Assembly: GCF_006439355.1 (NCBI RefSeq)
Contig: NZ_VFTG01000001.1
Coordinates: 62,001 to 126,000 of the forward strand
Direction of reading: 5' to 3'
Origin: Mesorhizobium sp. B4-1-3
GTDB lineage: Bacteria; Pseudomonadota; Alphaproteobacteria; Rhizobiales; Rhizobiaceae
Length of the DNA stretch: 64,000 nucleotides
This document shows positions 53,679 through 62,887 of this stretch, one piece after another (the stretch's first letter is position 1; the number at the start of each line of letters is the position of its first letter). The notes beneath the pieces were generated by a model. The model was not told the origin of the DNA. It did no database searches and saw only the letters and a list, made by a program, of their open reading frames with translations. The position numbers and the translations under genes were made by a program.

Positions 53679-54857
53679 TCAGACCATGCCGCTCAGCGCC
53701 TCGAAGAACGCCACGAGGTCCCCATCCAGCTTGTCGTCCACCGGCTCCGGCTGCGACGACATCTTGGCGATGACCACTTCCGCCTTCGGATTGACGTAGA
53801 GCCACTGGCCGTGAATGCCGATGCCGCAGAAGGCGCCGCTGACGTGGCCGGTCTGGTACCATTTGTTGCGGTAGCGTCCCTTCGGAAACAAAAATACCAT
53901 CGTGCCGCGCTGCCAGGCTTCATGGCTGCCGCCGGCGGCGACCGTGTCGTGCACCCAGGCTTCCGGAACGATGCGGCGGCCGTTCGCCGTGCCGCCCTGC
54001 CGCATCATTTCGCCGATGCGGGCAAGGTCGCGCGGCGTCATGGACATGCCGCCGGCCGTGCGCGCCGTGCCTTCCATGTCGACCGTCACCGACATGTCGC
54101 TCGCGGCGCCTAGCGGTAACCACAGTTTTTCGCGGAGCAATTCGCTGACGCGCATGCCCGACGCCCGCTCGACCAGGATGCCGAGCACGTCGGAATTGGG
54201 CGAGCGGTAGCGGTAGGTCTGGCCATGCGGCTCGGCGAGCCGCTGGATCGTCATCAGGAAGGCCGTGAGGCTCTCCGAGCCGCCGCCGGGATTCCACAGC
54301 GTCGAGCGGCGGTAGCGGGCGAAGGCGCTTTCCGGATCGAGATAGGCTTCCTCGAAATCGAGGCTGACCGTCATGTCGAGCACGTTGCGCACGCTCGCAT
54401 CGCCATAGGCCGAGCCCTTGGCCTCGGGGATGTATTTCGTTACCGGGGCGTTGGGATCGAACACGCCTTCGCCTTCCAGTATGCCCGCGAGGATCGCCGT
54501 CACCGACTTGCTGATCGAAAATATGATGTGGCGGGAGCCGAACGGCATATGCGGCGCCGACCAGTCGCCGACAAGCTTGCCGGCCTTCAGGATCGTCAGC
54601 CCGTCCGTGTCGGAACGCTTCAGGAAACCCTCGACGGTCTCACTGCCGCCAGCGAACGAAACCTTCTCGTCGAGCAACGCGCCGAGCGATTTCGCCTGGC
54701 TCTCGCCGCCGGGCGCCGCCGCGACATGCGCGCTCGGCACCAGTTCGCCGACATTCTGGAACGACCATCGGTTGAACGGCGAAAGCCGCCAGGTTTCGAG
54801 CCACACATCCTTGCGGGCAAAGCCGTATCTGGCCTCGAAGGCGCTCTTGCCGGTCAC
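53679..54857 (-). CDS. beta-lactamase-fold serine hydrolase (NylB/EstB type)
   Basis: A 392-residue class C beta-lactamase-like hydrolase. The nucleophile motif SxxK is SISKSVT, the YxN-like motif lies in YRYRSPNSDVLG, and GIGIHGQWLYVNP is the C-terminal KTG-equivalent region. GTG 54857 is the likely start, with GGAG seven bases upstream; the longer frame runs into the upstream gene. It lies 26 bases after a second member of the same family, so the pair arose by tandem duplication and shares one transcript. Substrates may be amides or esters; beta-lactamase activity is not implied. Confidence 0.88.
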   Translation of the reverse strand: MTGKSAFEARYGFARKDVWLETWRLSPFNRWSFQNVGELVPSAHVAAAPGGESQAKSLGALLDEKVSFAGGSETVEGFLKRSDTDGLTILKAGKLVGDWSAPHMPFGSRHIIFSISKSVTAILAGILEGEGVFDPNAPVTKYIPEAKGSAYGDASVRNVLDMTVSLDFEEAYLDPESAFARYRRSTLWNPGGGSESLTAFLMTIQRLAEPHGQTYRYRSPNSDVLGILVERASGMRVSELLREKLWLPLGAASDMSVTVDMEGTARTAGGMSMTPRDLARIGEMMRQGGTANGRRIVPEAWVHDTVAAGGSHEAWQRGTMVFLFPKGRYRNKWYQTGHVSGAFCGIGIHGQWLYVNPKAEVVIAKMSSQPEPVDDKLDGDLVAFFEALSGMV

Positions 54858-54883
54858 GACATTCTCCGAATCTGTTTGCGGTT

Positions 54884-56080
54884 TCAGGCCAGCGCGGCGG
54901 CGATGGCATGCACCGCCTTCTGCGTCGCCACTGAATAGGCCAAGTTGAGGAAATCCGGATAGGTCGAAAGCTTCACCACGACCATCCTGTGCTCCCAGCT
55001 CATATGGATCAATTGGCCGAACACGCCGCGGCACATTAGCGAGCGTGAGCGAGAATCCTCGATCCAGAACTGGTTGCGGTAGCTGCCGTCCGGAAGGCTC
55101 GGGCTGAAATTCGGCCCATGCTTGCCGCTGCGCGTCGCCTCGATCCAGTCGGCCGGGATCACGCCGCCGCCATTGTCGAGGATCAGTTGCCCGAAGCGGC
55201 CATAGTCGCGCAGCGTCGCGTTGAAGCCGCCATCGGCCAGCGCATAGCCGGCGCTGTCTACGGTGAAGCAGGCGCTCTCGTCGGCGCCGAGCTTTTGCCA
55301 GAGCTCTTCCGAGACGAGCTGCGCCAGGCGCTTGCCGCTCACCCGCTCCATGATGAAGGCGAGTACGTCGGTCTCGATCGAACGGTATTCAAAGGCCTCG
55401 CCATGCGGGCGCACTTGGTCCTTCAGCCGCAGGATCAGCTCGAACAGGTGCGAGGGCCACGCAAAATCCGGATCGCTGCCTGGCGGGATCGGCTTCCAGC
55501 CGGTCGCGACATCGACTTGGCCGATCTCGGAATAGCGGTCGGTGTATTCCTCGGAAAAGCGCACGCCCGTCGTCATGTCGAGCACGTGCTGGACCGTGGC
55601 GCCGGCCCAGCCGGTCTCGCCGAGCTCCGGCAGGTAATCCGTCACCTGTCTGCCCGGATCGATCAGGCCGCGCCCGACCAGTATGCCGCACACCGATCCG
55701 GTCACCGATTTCGCCATCGACTGCGACAGATGCAGCGTGCGCTCGTCCATGCCGTTGAAATAGCGCTCATACGCAACCTTGCCGTTCTTCAGCACCAGGA
55801 AGCCGTCGGCATAGGTTTCGTCGAGCAAGCCGGCGAGCGTCGTCGGCTCACCGGTGCTGTCGACCACCGGCAGATCGTCGAGATCGACCTCCGCGCGCTC
55901 GAGGCGATGGCGGTGGCCGTTGCCGCGCCACACTTCGACCGTCGGCAGGAATTCGCGGATATGCTGGAAGGCCCAGCGATTCCATGGCGGCCTGTCCCAA
56001 TCGAGCTTCGGCGGTACCAGCTTCGGCGGCGAGCCCTGCATGATCGGCGGCCGCGGATCGGAATTGCGATAGGACGACAA
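54884..56080 (-). CDS. beta-lactamase-fold serine hydrolase (first of pair)
   Basis: A 398-residue hydrolase of the 6-aminohexanoate-dimer hydrolase/EstB family. SQSMAKSVTG gives the nucleophile Ser and the Lys base, and YRSIETDVLAFIMERVSG is the YxN-region equivalent. WNRWAFQHIREFLPTVEVWRG near the N-terminus is shared with the downstream copy (FNRWSFQNVGELVPSAHVAA), showing their common origin, but the two are far apart in sequence. It has no signal peptide. It follows the polyamine importer genes, with a terminator hairpin between. Confidence 0.87.
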   Translation of the reverse strand: MSSYRNSDPRPPIMQGSPPKLVPPKLDWDRPPWNRWAFQHIREFLPTVEVWRGNGHRHRLERAEVDLDDLPVVDSTGEPTTLAGLLDETYADGFLVLKNGKVAYERYFNGMDERTLHLSQSMAKSVTGSVCGILVGRGLIDPGRQVTDYLPELGETGWAGATVQHVLDMTTGVRFSEEYTDRYSEIGQVDVATGWKPIPPGSDPDFAWPSHLFELILRLKDQVRPHGEAFEYRSIETDVLAFIMERVSGKRLAQLVSEELWQKLGADESACFTVDSAGYALADGGFNATLRDYGRFGQLILDNGGGVIPADWIEATRSGKHGPNFSPSLPDGSYRNQFWIEDSRSRSLMCRGVFGQLIHMSWEHRMVVVKLSTYPDFLNLAYSVATQKAVHAIAAALA

Positions 56081-56095
56081 GATTTCCTCCCCGAT

Positions 56096-56131
56096 GCATG
56101 CTGCTCAAAAGTGCGTGAGCGGTTTTTCGCA
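56096..56131. repeat. diverged palindromic element related to the RIME-like repeats
   Basis: GCATGCTGC at the left and GCAGAATGCATGC at the right are near-inverted copies around TCAAAAGTGCGTGAGCGGTTTTTC. The core AAAAGTGCG-GAGCGGTTTT is shared with copies A and B. It lies in the 124-base gap before the serine hydrolase genes and may be a worn copy. Confidence 0.4.
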
Positions 56132-56161
56132 GAATGCATGCACAGAAACAGTCACAAGAAA

Positions 56162-56179
56162 GGGAGGCCGGAGCCTCCC
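56162..56179 (-). terminator. terminator of the polyamine importer operon
   Basis: GGGAGGC and GCCTCCC pair around CGGA. On the minus strand the stem is followed by TTTCTT, a short U-tract, 25 bases after the stop of the binding-protein gene. Confidence 0.7.
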
Positions 56180-56204
56180 CTCCTTTCATGCGTTTGCGCG
56201 AAGA

Positions 56205-57233
56205 TTACTTGCGCAGATTGGTCCAGATTTTGTTGTAGATCTCCACCACTTCCGGCGGACAGGGCGGCACAAATTCGGGGGTAGGCGAACCCGCGGGCGG
56301 AGTGATCTCAGGCGAGTTGGCGAACTCCGGCGACAGGAACTTGTGGCTGCCCGCGATGCCGTTGTCATAGCCCGCGAATTCCGAGATCAGCGCCGCGTTT
56401 TCCGGAGCCATGATGAAGTCCTGGAACAGCTTGGCGTTCTCGAGATTTTTGGCGCCCTTCAGCACCGCGACATTGTCCATCCAGCCTTCAACGCCTTCCT
56501 TCGGATAGGCATATTTGATCGCCGGGATCTTCTGGCGCGAGCGATAGGCCGCGCCGTCCCACTGTTCGGTCACGATCACGTCACCGGAAGTGATCTTGGT
56601 GATGGTGTCGTAGCTGAAGGTCTTCCACGACGGCTTGGCGGCCATCAGGATGTCGTTGACCTTTTTCAGATTGGCCTTGTCGGCGCCGCACCGCGGCACG
56701 CCGGCATAGCGCTCGGCCGCATGCATGACGGTGTTGACGTCATCCAGCATGTTGATCTGGCCCTTCAACGCGTCCGGCGGGTCGAACAGGATCGCCAGCG
56801 TGTCGATGTTGCCTTTGAACTTGTCCATATTGACCGCGAACGTCGTCGTGCCGAACTGCCAGGGCACGGTGTAATGGCGGCCGTCGTCCCAATAGACGTT
56901 GAGGAAACGCGGATCGATGTTCTTGCCGTTCGGCATCGCATTGGGCTCGGTCTTCTCAAGCAGGCCCTCCTCGATCATGATCTTCACGGTGTAGTCGGAC
57001 GGCACCACAATGTCATAGCCGGAATTGCCGGCGCGCACCTTGGACAGCATGGTTTCATTGGAATCGTAATCGTCCAGCGTCACCTTGATGTTGTACTGCT
57101 TCTCGAATTTGTCGATCAGCTTTGGGTTCGTATAGTCACCCCAATTGTAGATGTGCAGTTCACCGTCGGCGAGCGCCGGCACTGCCCACAGCAGAACGGC
57201 CGCGGAAACGGCCGCCATCAGTTTTCCAGACAT
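56205..57233 (-). CDS. polyamine ABC transporter, periplasmic binding protein (PotF/PotD type)
   Basis: A 342-residue binding protein with a signal peptide (MSGKLMAAVSAAVLLWAVPALA-DG). ELHIYNWGDYTNPKLIDKFEKQYNI, GYDIVVPSDYTVKIMIEEGLL and the W/D/E residues of the amine pocket (YWDDGRHYTVPWQFGTTTF) are typical of spermidine/putrescine binding proteins. ATG 57233 has AGGAGA upstream. It is the last gene of the importer set; the order is ATPase, permease, permease, binding protein. The C-terminal TPEFVPPCPPEVV segment is unusual in having Cys and Pro. Confidence 0.92.
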   Translation of the reverse strand: MSGKLMAAVSAAVLLWAVPALADGELHIYNWGDYTNPKLIDKFEKQYNIKVTLDDYDSNETMLSKVRAGNSGYDIVVPSDYTVKIMIEEGLLEKTEPNAMPNGKNIDPRFLNVYWDDGRHYTVPWQFGTTTFAVNMDKFKGNIDTLAILFDPPDALKGQINMLDDVNTVMHAAERYAGVPRCGADKANLKKVNDILMAAKPSWKTFSYDTITKITSGDVIVTEQWDGAAYRSRQKIPAIKYAYPKEGVEGWMDNVAVLKGAKNLENAKLFQDFIMAPENAALISEFAGYDNGIAGSHKFLSPEFANSPEITPPAGSPTPEFVPPCPPEVVEIYNKIWTNLRK

Positions 57234-57278
57234 TTCATATTCTCCTTGCCTTCCCATTGTTGTGTTGGAGCTCTCAAG

Positions 57279-58091
57279 TCATTTTGCGCGTCGCCGCGCG
57301 ATCAGGAACGAGACCGAGACGAACAGGATCGACACCAGAAGCAGGATCGTGGAGATGGCGTTGATCTCCGGCGTCATCGGCCGCCGGATCTGGTTCCAGA
57401 TATAGAGAGGCAGTGTCGTCTGGCCTGGGCCGGCGACGAGCTGCGTTATGGTGAAATCGTCGAAGGAGACGATGAAGGCCAGCGCCGCGCCCGACATGAT
57501 GCCGGGGACCAAGAGCGGCAGAGTGATGCGCTTGAAGGCATTCCATGGCGTCGCGTAGAGATCGGCCGCCGCATATTCCAGTGTCAGGTCCATATCCTCG
57601 AGCCGTGCCCTGATCGGCATATAGGCGAAAGGGATGCAGAATACGGTGTGGGCGAGGATCAGATTGCCGATGCCAAAGTTCAGTCCGAACACGCCGGCGA
57701 TCAGCGCGAAGAAGGAGAGCGTCGCCACCGCCGTGATGATCTCCGGCACCATCAGCGGCAGGTTGATGACCATGAAGGCCGCGGCGAGCCCTCGCCACGG
57801 CTTCACGCGCGTCATGCCGATCGCGGCAAGCGTCGCGCAGATGGTCGAAACGATCGTCGCGGTCACCGAGATGATCAGCGTGTTCTTCGCCGCGCTGTGG
57901 AACTCCTCGTTGAGGAATGCGCTGCCGTACCATTTGAGCGTGACGCCTTCCCAATGCGTGACCAGCGAGCCGCTGTTGAACGAGAAGATCATCAGGATCA
58001 GCACCGGTATATAGAGCACCAGCAGGCAGATGACCGCGATCGAGCGGAAGCCCGGCTGGTCCTTGATGTCCATGACACGGGGCTCAGCCAT
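57279..58091 (-). CDS. polyamine ABC transporter permease (PotC/PotI type)
   Basis: A 270-residue permease with helices such as SIAVICLLVLYIPVLILMIFSF and the EAA loop YAAADLYATPWNAFKRITLPLL. The start is ATG 58091, which overlaps the end of the upstream permease gene (stop at 58084-58086); the longer frame to 58121 lies inside that gene. NSGSLVTHWEGVTLKWYG after the first helix is the usual PotC/PotI signature. It forms the membrane channel with the PotB/PotH-type subunit. Confidence 0.93.
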   Translation of the reverse strand: MAEPRVMDIKDQPGFRSIAVICLLVLYIPVLILMIFSFNSGSLVTHWEGVTLKWYGSAFLNEEFHSAAKNTLIISVTATIVSTICATLAAIGMTRVKPWRGLAAAFMVINLPLMVPEIITAVATLSFFALIAGVFGLNFGIGNLILAHTVFCIPFAYMPIRARLEDMDLTLEYAAADLYATPWNAFKRITLPLLVPGIMSGAALAFIVSFDDFTITQLVAGPGQTTLPLYIWNQIRRPMTPEINAISTILLLVSILFVSVSFLIARRRAK

Positions 58092-59031
58092 GCTGCACCT
58101 TCCCCGACGTGTTGCGGACATAGAAGAACAGCGCCACCAGCACCGCCGCCATCAGGATCAGCGCCTGCGCGCAGCCGAGCGGCCAGTTGCGGCCCGAACC
58201 GAATTGCTGCGCGATGAGGTCGCCGATCATCAGGTGCACGCCGCCGCCCAGGATCAGCGGCGTCACATAGGCGCCGAGCGCCGGGATGAAGACGAGCAGG
58301 CAGCCGGCGATGATGCCGGGCTTGGACAGCGGGATGATCACCCGCCACAGCACCTGCCGGCGCGTCGCGTAAAGATCGTAAGCTGCCTCGACCAGGCGGA
58401 AGTCGAGCTTTTCCAGGCTCGAATAGAGCGGCAGCACCATGAACGGCAGGAAGGCGTAGAGCAGGCCGAGTTGGATGGCGAAGTTGGTATAGAGCATTGT
58501 GATCGGCTTATCGATCACGCCGAGCGCAAGGAGCGCGTCGTTTATCAGCCCCTCGTCGCGGATGATGAACATGATCGCCAGCGTGCGGACCAGGAGGTTC
58601 GACCAGAACGGAATGGTGATCAGAAGCACCCACCAGTTGCGCTGCGCCGGCGGCCGCGTCGCCATGAAATAGGCGGTGGGGAAACCGAGCAGCAGGCAGA
58701 TGATCGTCGTCACCACCGCGAACAGGAAGGAGCGTAGATAGATGATCAGGAAATCCGGCGTGAACTGCAGCGTGTCGTCGAAGATGTCGCGCTGGAACAG
58801 GAAGTTGAAATAGGCGTCGGTCGAGAACTGCCACTGCACGCCGCCATAGGGCGCGGCGACGAGGAATGAATAGACGCAGATGATGATCAGTGGCAGCACG
58901 CCGAAAACGCCGATGATGATCAGCGCCGGCAGCGAAAGCAGCCGGTTGCGCCGCGCACTGGTTTTCACCGCCTGGGCTTCGAACAAAGCGGCCTTGGAAA
59001 GCGTGGTCGGGGAGAGCGTGGCCGTTGTCAT
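58084..59031 (-). CDS. polyamine ABC transporter permease (PotB/PotH type)
   Basis: A 315-residue permease. After a short cytoplasmic leader the first helix LLSLPALIIIGVFGVLPLIIICVYSFLV follows, and the EAA loop is LVEAAYDLYATRRQVLWRVIIPL. TDAYFNFLFQRDIFDDTLQFT is typical of the PotB/PotH subunit. Its ATG overlaps the stop of the ATPase gene (TGATG) and its stop overlaps the next permease gene, so the set is tightly coupled. Confidence 0.93.
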   Translation of the reverse strand: MTTATLSPTTLSKAALFEAQAVKTSARRNRLLSLPALIIIGVFGVLPLIIICVYSFLVAAPYGGVQWQFSTDAYFNFLFQRDIFDDTLQFTPDFLIIYLRSFLFAVVTTIICLLLGFPTAYFMATRPPAQRNWWVLLITIPFWSNLLVRTLAIMFIIRDEGLINDALLALGVIDKPITMLYTNFAIQLGLLYAFLPFMVLPLYSSLEKLDFRLVEAAYDLYATRRQVLWRVIIPLSKPGIIAGCLLVFIPALGAYVTPLILGGGVHLMIGDLIAQQFGSGRNWPLGCAQALILMAAVLVALFFYVRNTSGKVQHG

Positions 59032-60134
59032 CAGTCTTTCAGGACGCGGGCGGCGTCCTCCTCGAACTGGACGCCGACTTTGATGCCGGTCTCGTAGGTC
59101 ACCGCGCTCGAACGGCTGTTCTGGTGACGCACGATGAAATTCTCGCCGCCGCCGTCGAGCTTGACGTGGTAATGCGTGTCGGTGCCGAAATAGACGATGT
59201 TGGAGAGCGTGCCGGTGATCGTGCCCTTGGCCGGATCGGGAACCAGATCGGCATGCTCGGGACGCACCACCAGCGTCACCTCGCCGGTCGGATCGAAGCC
59301 TTCCGGATAGCCGGCGCTGATCGTGGCGCTGCTGGCGAACTTGACCGTCGCCACGCCGGCCTGTTTCGACACCACCGTGCCGGGCAGGAAATTCGTTTCA
59401 CCGATGAAATCGGCGACGAAGCGTTCGGCCGGCCGGTCGTAGATGTCGCGCGGCGTGCCGACCTGCAGGATCTTGCCGGCCGACATCACCGCGATGCGGT
59501 CGGACATGGTCAGCGCTTCCTCCTGGTCGTGGGTGACGAAGATGAAGGTGATGCCGGTCTCGTTCTGCAGCCGCTTCAACTCGATCTGCATTTCCTTGCG
59601 CAGCTTGTAGTCCAGCGCCGACAACGGTTCGTCGAGCAGGAGCACCTTCGGCTGCGGCGCCAGCGCCCGGGCCAGTGCCACGCGCTGCTGCTGGCCGCCC
59701 GAAATCTGGCTGGTGCGTCGCGCCTTGAGCGCTTCCATCTTGACCAGCTTCAGCATCTGCGCGACGCGCGCCTCGATCTCGTCTTTCGGCTTGCCGAGCA
59801 TCTCCAGTCCGAAGCCGATGTTCTGCGCCACCGTCATGTGCGGGAAGAGCGCATAGCTCTGGAAGACAGTGTTGACCGGGCGTTTGTAGGGTGGCAGCGG
59901 CGCAATGTCCTGGCCGTGCAGCAATATCTCTCCGGCGGTTGGGAAATCGAAGCCGGCAATCAACCTCAGCAGCGTCGTCTTTCCGCATCCGGACGGGCCG
60001 AGCAAAGTGAAAAACTCGTTCTCGCGGATCGACACCGAAACGGTGTCGAGAGCGGCTACCTGATTTTCGCCGGTACCAAAGACCTTGCGAACACCGCGAA
60101 CTTCGATCGCGTTCTTACCCGGTTGTTCCGGCAC
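59031..60134 (-). CDS. polyamine ABC transporter ATP-binding protein (PotA/PotG type)
   Basis: A 367-residue ATPase. Walker A is GPSGCGKTT, the signature [15 protein letters not shown], Walker [16 protein letters not shown] and the switch His is in [17 protein letters not shown]; a TOBE domain closes it ([23 protein letters not shown]). The start is unsure: GTG 60134 with GGGG upstream gives the family length, while ATG 60251 would add 39 residues without homology. It lies directly after the amidohydrolase gene on the same strand, and the two may be co-transcribed. Confidence 0.9.
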   Translation of the reverse strand: MPEQPGKNAIEVRGVRKVFGTGENQVAALDTVSVSIRENEFFTLLGPSGCGKTTLLRLIAGFDFPTAGEILLHGQDIAPLPPYKRPVNTVFQSYALFPHMTVAQNIGFGLEMLGKPKDEIEARVAQMLKLVKMEALKARRTSQISGGQQQRVALARALAPQPKVLLLDEPLSALDYKLRKEMQIELKRLQNETGITFIFVTHDQEEALTMSDRIAVMSAGKILQVGTPRDIYDRPAERFVADFIGETNFLPGTVVSKQAGVATVKFASSATISAGYPEGFDPTGEVTLVVRPEHADLVPDPAKGTITGTLSNIVYFGTDTHYHVKLDGGGENFIVRHQNSRSSAVTYETGIKVGVQFEEDAARVLKD

Positions 60135-60273
60135 GATTACCCCATTGAGAGCGCCTGCTCTTGTCGGCAGGTGTGTTCCTGTTTGATTGTCACCACAAGC
60201 TGGTCGGCTTGGCAACTGCGCAGCAGTGACTCGATCCGAGTCCCCGTTCAATTAAGCAATTCCTATGCCATCG

Positions 60274-61941
60274 TTAGGCTTGGTAGGTGATCCTCCCCCC
60301 ACAGATGGTGGTCACCGGATGCACGGTGTGCAACGCTTCGGGCGCGGTCGCCTCGATATCTGCCGACAAGACGACGATGTCGGCGAGATACCCGGTTTTC
60401 AGGCGACCCTTGCGATGCTCGTTGAACTCCGCGTAAGCGCCCTCGACCGTATAGCCCTCGATCGCTTCCCGCAATGAGAAGCTCTGGTCCGGCATGCCTT
60501 CTGCCCAAGGTTTGCGCATCACTGCCGTCTGGATCGACAGGATCGGATCGACCGGCGAAACCGGCCAGTCGGACGCGAACACCACGCGCGCGCCGGCGTT
60601 CTTCAACGTGCGCCAGGCATAGCTCAACGGCCACTTGTCGCGGCCGATGCGCGAGATCGTCGGCTCCATCGGGAAGTTCAGCGCGCCCGGCGGATGCGCC
60701 GGCTGCATCGAGGCGAGCACGCCGAGCTCGGCGAAGCGCGGTACGTCGGAGGCCGTGATCACCTCGATATGCTCGATGCGGTGCCGGCTGTCGCGCCGGC
60801 CGTTCTTCCTCAGCGCCGCCTGGTAGCCGTCGAGCACCGCCCGCACGGCGCCGTCGCCGATCGAATGCACGGCGATCTGCAGCCCGCGCCTGTCGGCCTC
60901 GACCGCCACCTCGGCGAAATGCTCGGGTGAAAACAGCGGCTCGCCGCGCCATCCCGGCCGGTCGTCATAGTCGTCGACCATCACCGCCGTCCAGGAATCC
61001 AGAACGCCGTCATAGAAAACCTTGACCATGCCGGATGTCAGCCATTCGGAATTGTAGGTCGCGGCCATTCGCGAAGCTTTTTCCAGCATGTCCAGCTTCA
61101 TGAAGTTCTTGAAGTGGAATGGGATCTTGGTGCGGCAGAGCAGCCGCCCCTCTTTCTCCAGACCGGCCAGCAGCTCGAGCTGATAGAGATTGCCGTCCAT
61201 GTTCTGGATCGAGGTGATGCCGTGCTTGGCGCACCATTCAAGACCGCGGTGCATCAGGTCGCGATCGGCTGCCAGTTCCTTCGCCGAAGGATAAGGATCG
61301 GGCTCCGCGCCCTCCAGGCCAAGCCGTGTCCGGTTCGCTCCGTAATAGTCGAGAAGCGGCCCGAAGGCCTCGCCTTCGCGCAGCTCGCCGGCGGCGAGCC
61401 CGTCGGCGCCCATGACGATCTCGTTGCCTTGTCCGACCTCCCTGCCGTTGAGCAGCCCGGCCTCTTCCAGCGCCTTGGTGTTCGCCCACATCGTGTGATG
61501 GTCCGAAGCCGACATCGCGAAGGGACGGTCGGGAATGATACGGTCGAGATCGTGGCGCGTCACCGGCTCCGGCAGGATGGCGTAGTCGACCCCGGCGCCG
61601 ATCAGCAGCCTGGCGTCTGGGCGCTTGGCCGCAAAATCCTGGATCGCGTCGCGCAGCGCGTCGAAGCCGTGCACGCCCGCCAGATGCAGGTTGTCGAGCT
61701 CGGCCGCGCCGCCGAACAGATGCATATGCGCTTCGATGAAGCCCGGCAGAACGGAGCCGCCCTGCGCATCGACGATCTTTGTCGTCGGACCTTTGAGCTC
61801 CTCGATGGAAGCGCGGCTGCCGATGGCGATAATGGCGCCGTCCTTGACGGCGACAGCTTCAGCGGCGGGATTGTCGTCGTCCATGGTCAGCACACGGCCG
61901 TTGACGACCACCAGATCCGCACCACCACCCGCAACCGACAT
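60274..61941 (-). CDS. YtcJ-like metal-dependent amidohydrolase
   Basis: A 555-residue amidohydrolase. The metal-binding HxH occurs in GFIEAHMHLFGG, the later His in HSIGDGAVR and the Asp in FASDWPVSPVDP; LVVVNGRVLTMDDDNPAAEAVAV is the classical N-terminal strand. ATG 61941 has GGAG upstream; the open frame continues to 62259 but crosses the regulatory gap and the TetR gene start. It is divergent from a TetR regulator and upstream of the polyamine importer, so it may hydrolyse an amide imported by that system. The true substrate is unknown. Confidence 0.88.
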   Translation of the reverse strand: MSVAGGGADLVVVNGRVLTMDDDNPAAEAVAVKDGAIIAIGSRASIEELKGPTTKIVDAQGGSVLPGFIEAHMHLFGGAAELDNLHLAGVHGFDALRDAIQDFAAKRPDARLLIGAGVDYAILPEPVTRHDLDRIIPDRPFAMSASDHHTMWANTKALEEAGLLNGREVGQGNEIVMGADGLAAGELREGEAFGPLLDYYGANRTRLGLEGAEPDPYPSAKELAADRDLMHRGLEWCAKHGITSIQNMDGNLYQLELLAGLEKEGRLLCRTKIPFHFKNFMKLDMLEKASRMAATYNSEWLTSGMVKVFYDGVLDSWTAVMVDDYDDRPGWRGEPLFSPEHFAEVAVEADRRGLQIAVHSIGDGAVRAVLDGYQAALRKNGRRDSRHRIEHIEVITASDVPRFAELGVLASMQPAHPPGALNFPMEPTISRIGRDKWPLSYAWRTLKNAGARVVFASDWPVSPVDPILSIQTAVMRKPWAEGMPDQSFSLREAIEGYTVEGAYAEFNEHRKGRLKTGYLADIVVLSADIEATAPEALHTVHPVTTICGGRITYQA

Positions 61942-62090
61942 CGCGACTCCACATTTTGCTGAAGAACCGACAGCGCCAAGGTCCAACGAGCTGCCGCTCC
62001 ATCGGGCAGCGCCATGGGACAAAAGTCGGTGCCGGTGCGCCGTCTTCGAAATTCCCCTTGTTATCATTGAAGACAGCGTGGATAAAGAAT

Positions 62091-62106
62091 GCGACTGTTT
62101 AGTCGC
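62091..62106. promoter_or_regulatory. TetR-type operator candidate
   Basis: GCGACT (62091-62096) and AGTCGC (62101-62106) form a perfect inverted repeat around GTTT. It lies in the gap between the amidohydrolase start (61941) and the likely TetR start (62194). GACT-N4-AGTC is a frequent shape for TetR sites, so it could control both directions. Confidence 0.6.
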
Positions 62107-62193
62107 GTTTGTCAACAGCCGGAATTTGCAATGCATAGTGGACTGCACCGCGCGCCGATGGTGGGGTCGAGCGGGGAACGGGGGCAACGAGCA

Positions 62194-62847
62194 GTGAAGC
62201 GCAGTCTCGGCCGCAAGACCAAAATAGCGCTCGAACCGCGCAAGCAGCCGCGGCAGCAACGGTCAAGCAAGGTGGTCGACAGGATTCTCGACGCGGCCCT
62301 GATCCTGACGCGGGAGCAGGGAACCAGGACGCCGACGACGCTCGCCATCGCGCAGCGCGCGGGCCTGTCGGTCGGTTCGGTTTATCAGTACTTTCCCAAC
62401 AAGGAAGCCATTCTTCTGGATCTCGCCCGGCGCTGGCTGTCGTCTTTTCCTCAGGTGATCCAGAAGCGTATCCACGCCCCCCGGCCAACCAACCGTGACG
62501 AGTTTCGGCGTGAAGTGCGCAAGCTCTTCATCGACACGTCAAGGCTCTATCTGGACAACGTCACGTTGATGCCGGTGATCGAGGCCATATCCGGCAACGC
62601 CGATCTGAGGCCGATCCAGGACGAATACGACAAAGAGATCATCGCCCTCTATGCTGCCTGGCTGCAGCATGTGAACCCGGCCCTTGAGGAAAGGACCGCC
62701 AAGCGATTGGGCCTGGTGATGATGGAGGTCGGGCACGCCTGCAGGCTTGTCGGACTGAAGCGGGATCGCAAGACATTCGACCTCATCGAGGACGATGTGG
62801 AAGCCATGTGGCTAGCTCTCGTAAACCCCTATCTCAACCTCGACTGA
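62194..62847 (+). CDS. TetR family transcriptional regulator
   Basis: A 217-residue TetR protein. The HTH is VVDRILDAALILTREQGTRTPTTLAIAQRAGLSVGSVYQYF, and a helical ligand domain follows (RLYLDNVTLMPVIEAISGN). The start is given as GTG 62194 with GGGG upstream; ATGs at 62089, 62134 and 62158 are in frame but earlier ones would cover the operator candidate. It is divergent from the amidohydrolase gene and followed by the acetylpolyamine amidohydrolase gene 40 bases later. It probably senses a polyamine or related compound and represses both sides. Confidence 0.85.
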   Translation: MKRSLGRKTKIALEPRKQPRQQRSSKVVDRILDAALILTREQGTRTPTTLAIAQRAGLSVGSVYQYFPNKEAILLDLARRWLSSFPQVIQKRIHAPRPTNRDEFRREVRKLFIDTSRLYLDNVTLMPVIEAISGNADLRPIQDEYDKEIIALYAAWLQHVNPALEERTAKRLGLVMMEVGHACRLVGLKRDRKTFDLIEDDVEAMWLALVNPYLNLD

Positions 62848-62887
62848 TTTCGCATTTCCAACTGATCTCGCACTCCAGGGGAATTCC

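Noticed and set aside
53679..56080. Serine hydrolases as antibiotic-resistance beta-lactamases
   Set aside because: They have SxxK motifs but no signal peptide, and the surrounding motifs fit the NylB/EstB hydrolase branch.
56094..58217. 707-aa open frame on the plus strand
   Set aside because: It runs antisense through the polyamine binding protein and permease genes, which have clear signal peptide, EAA loops and overlapping starts.
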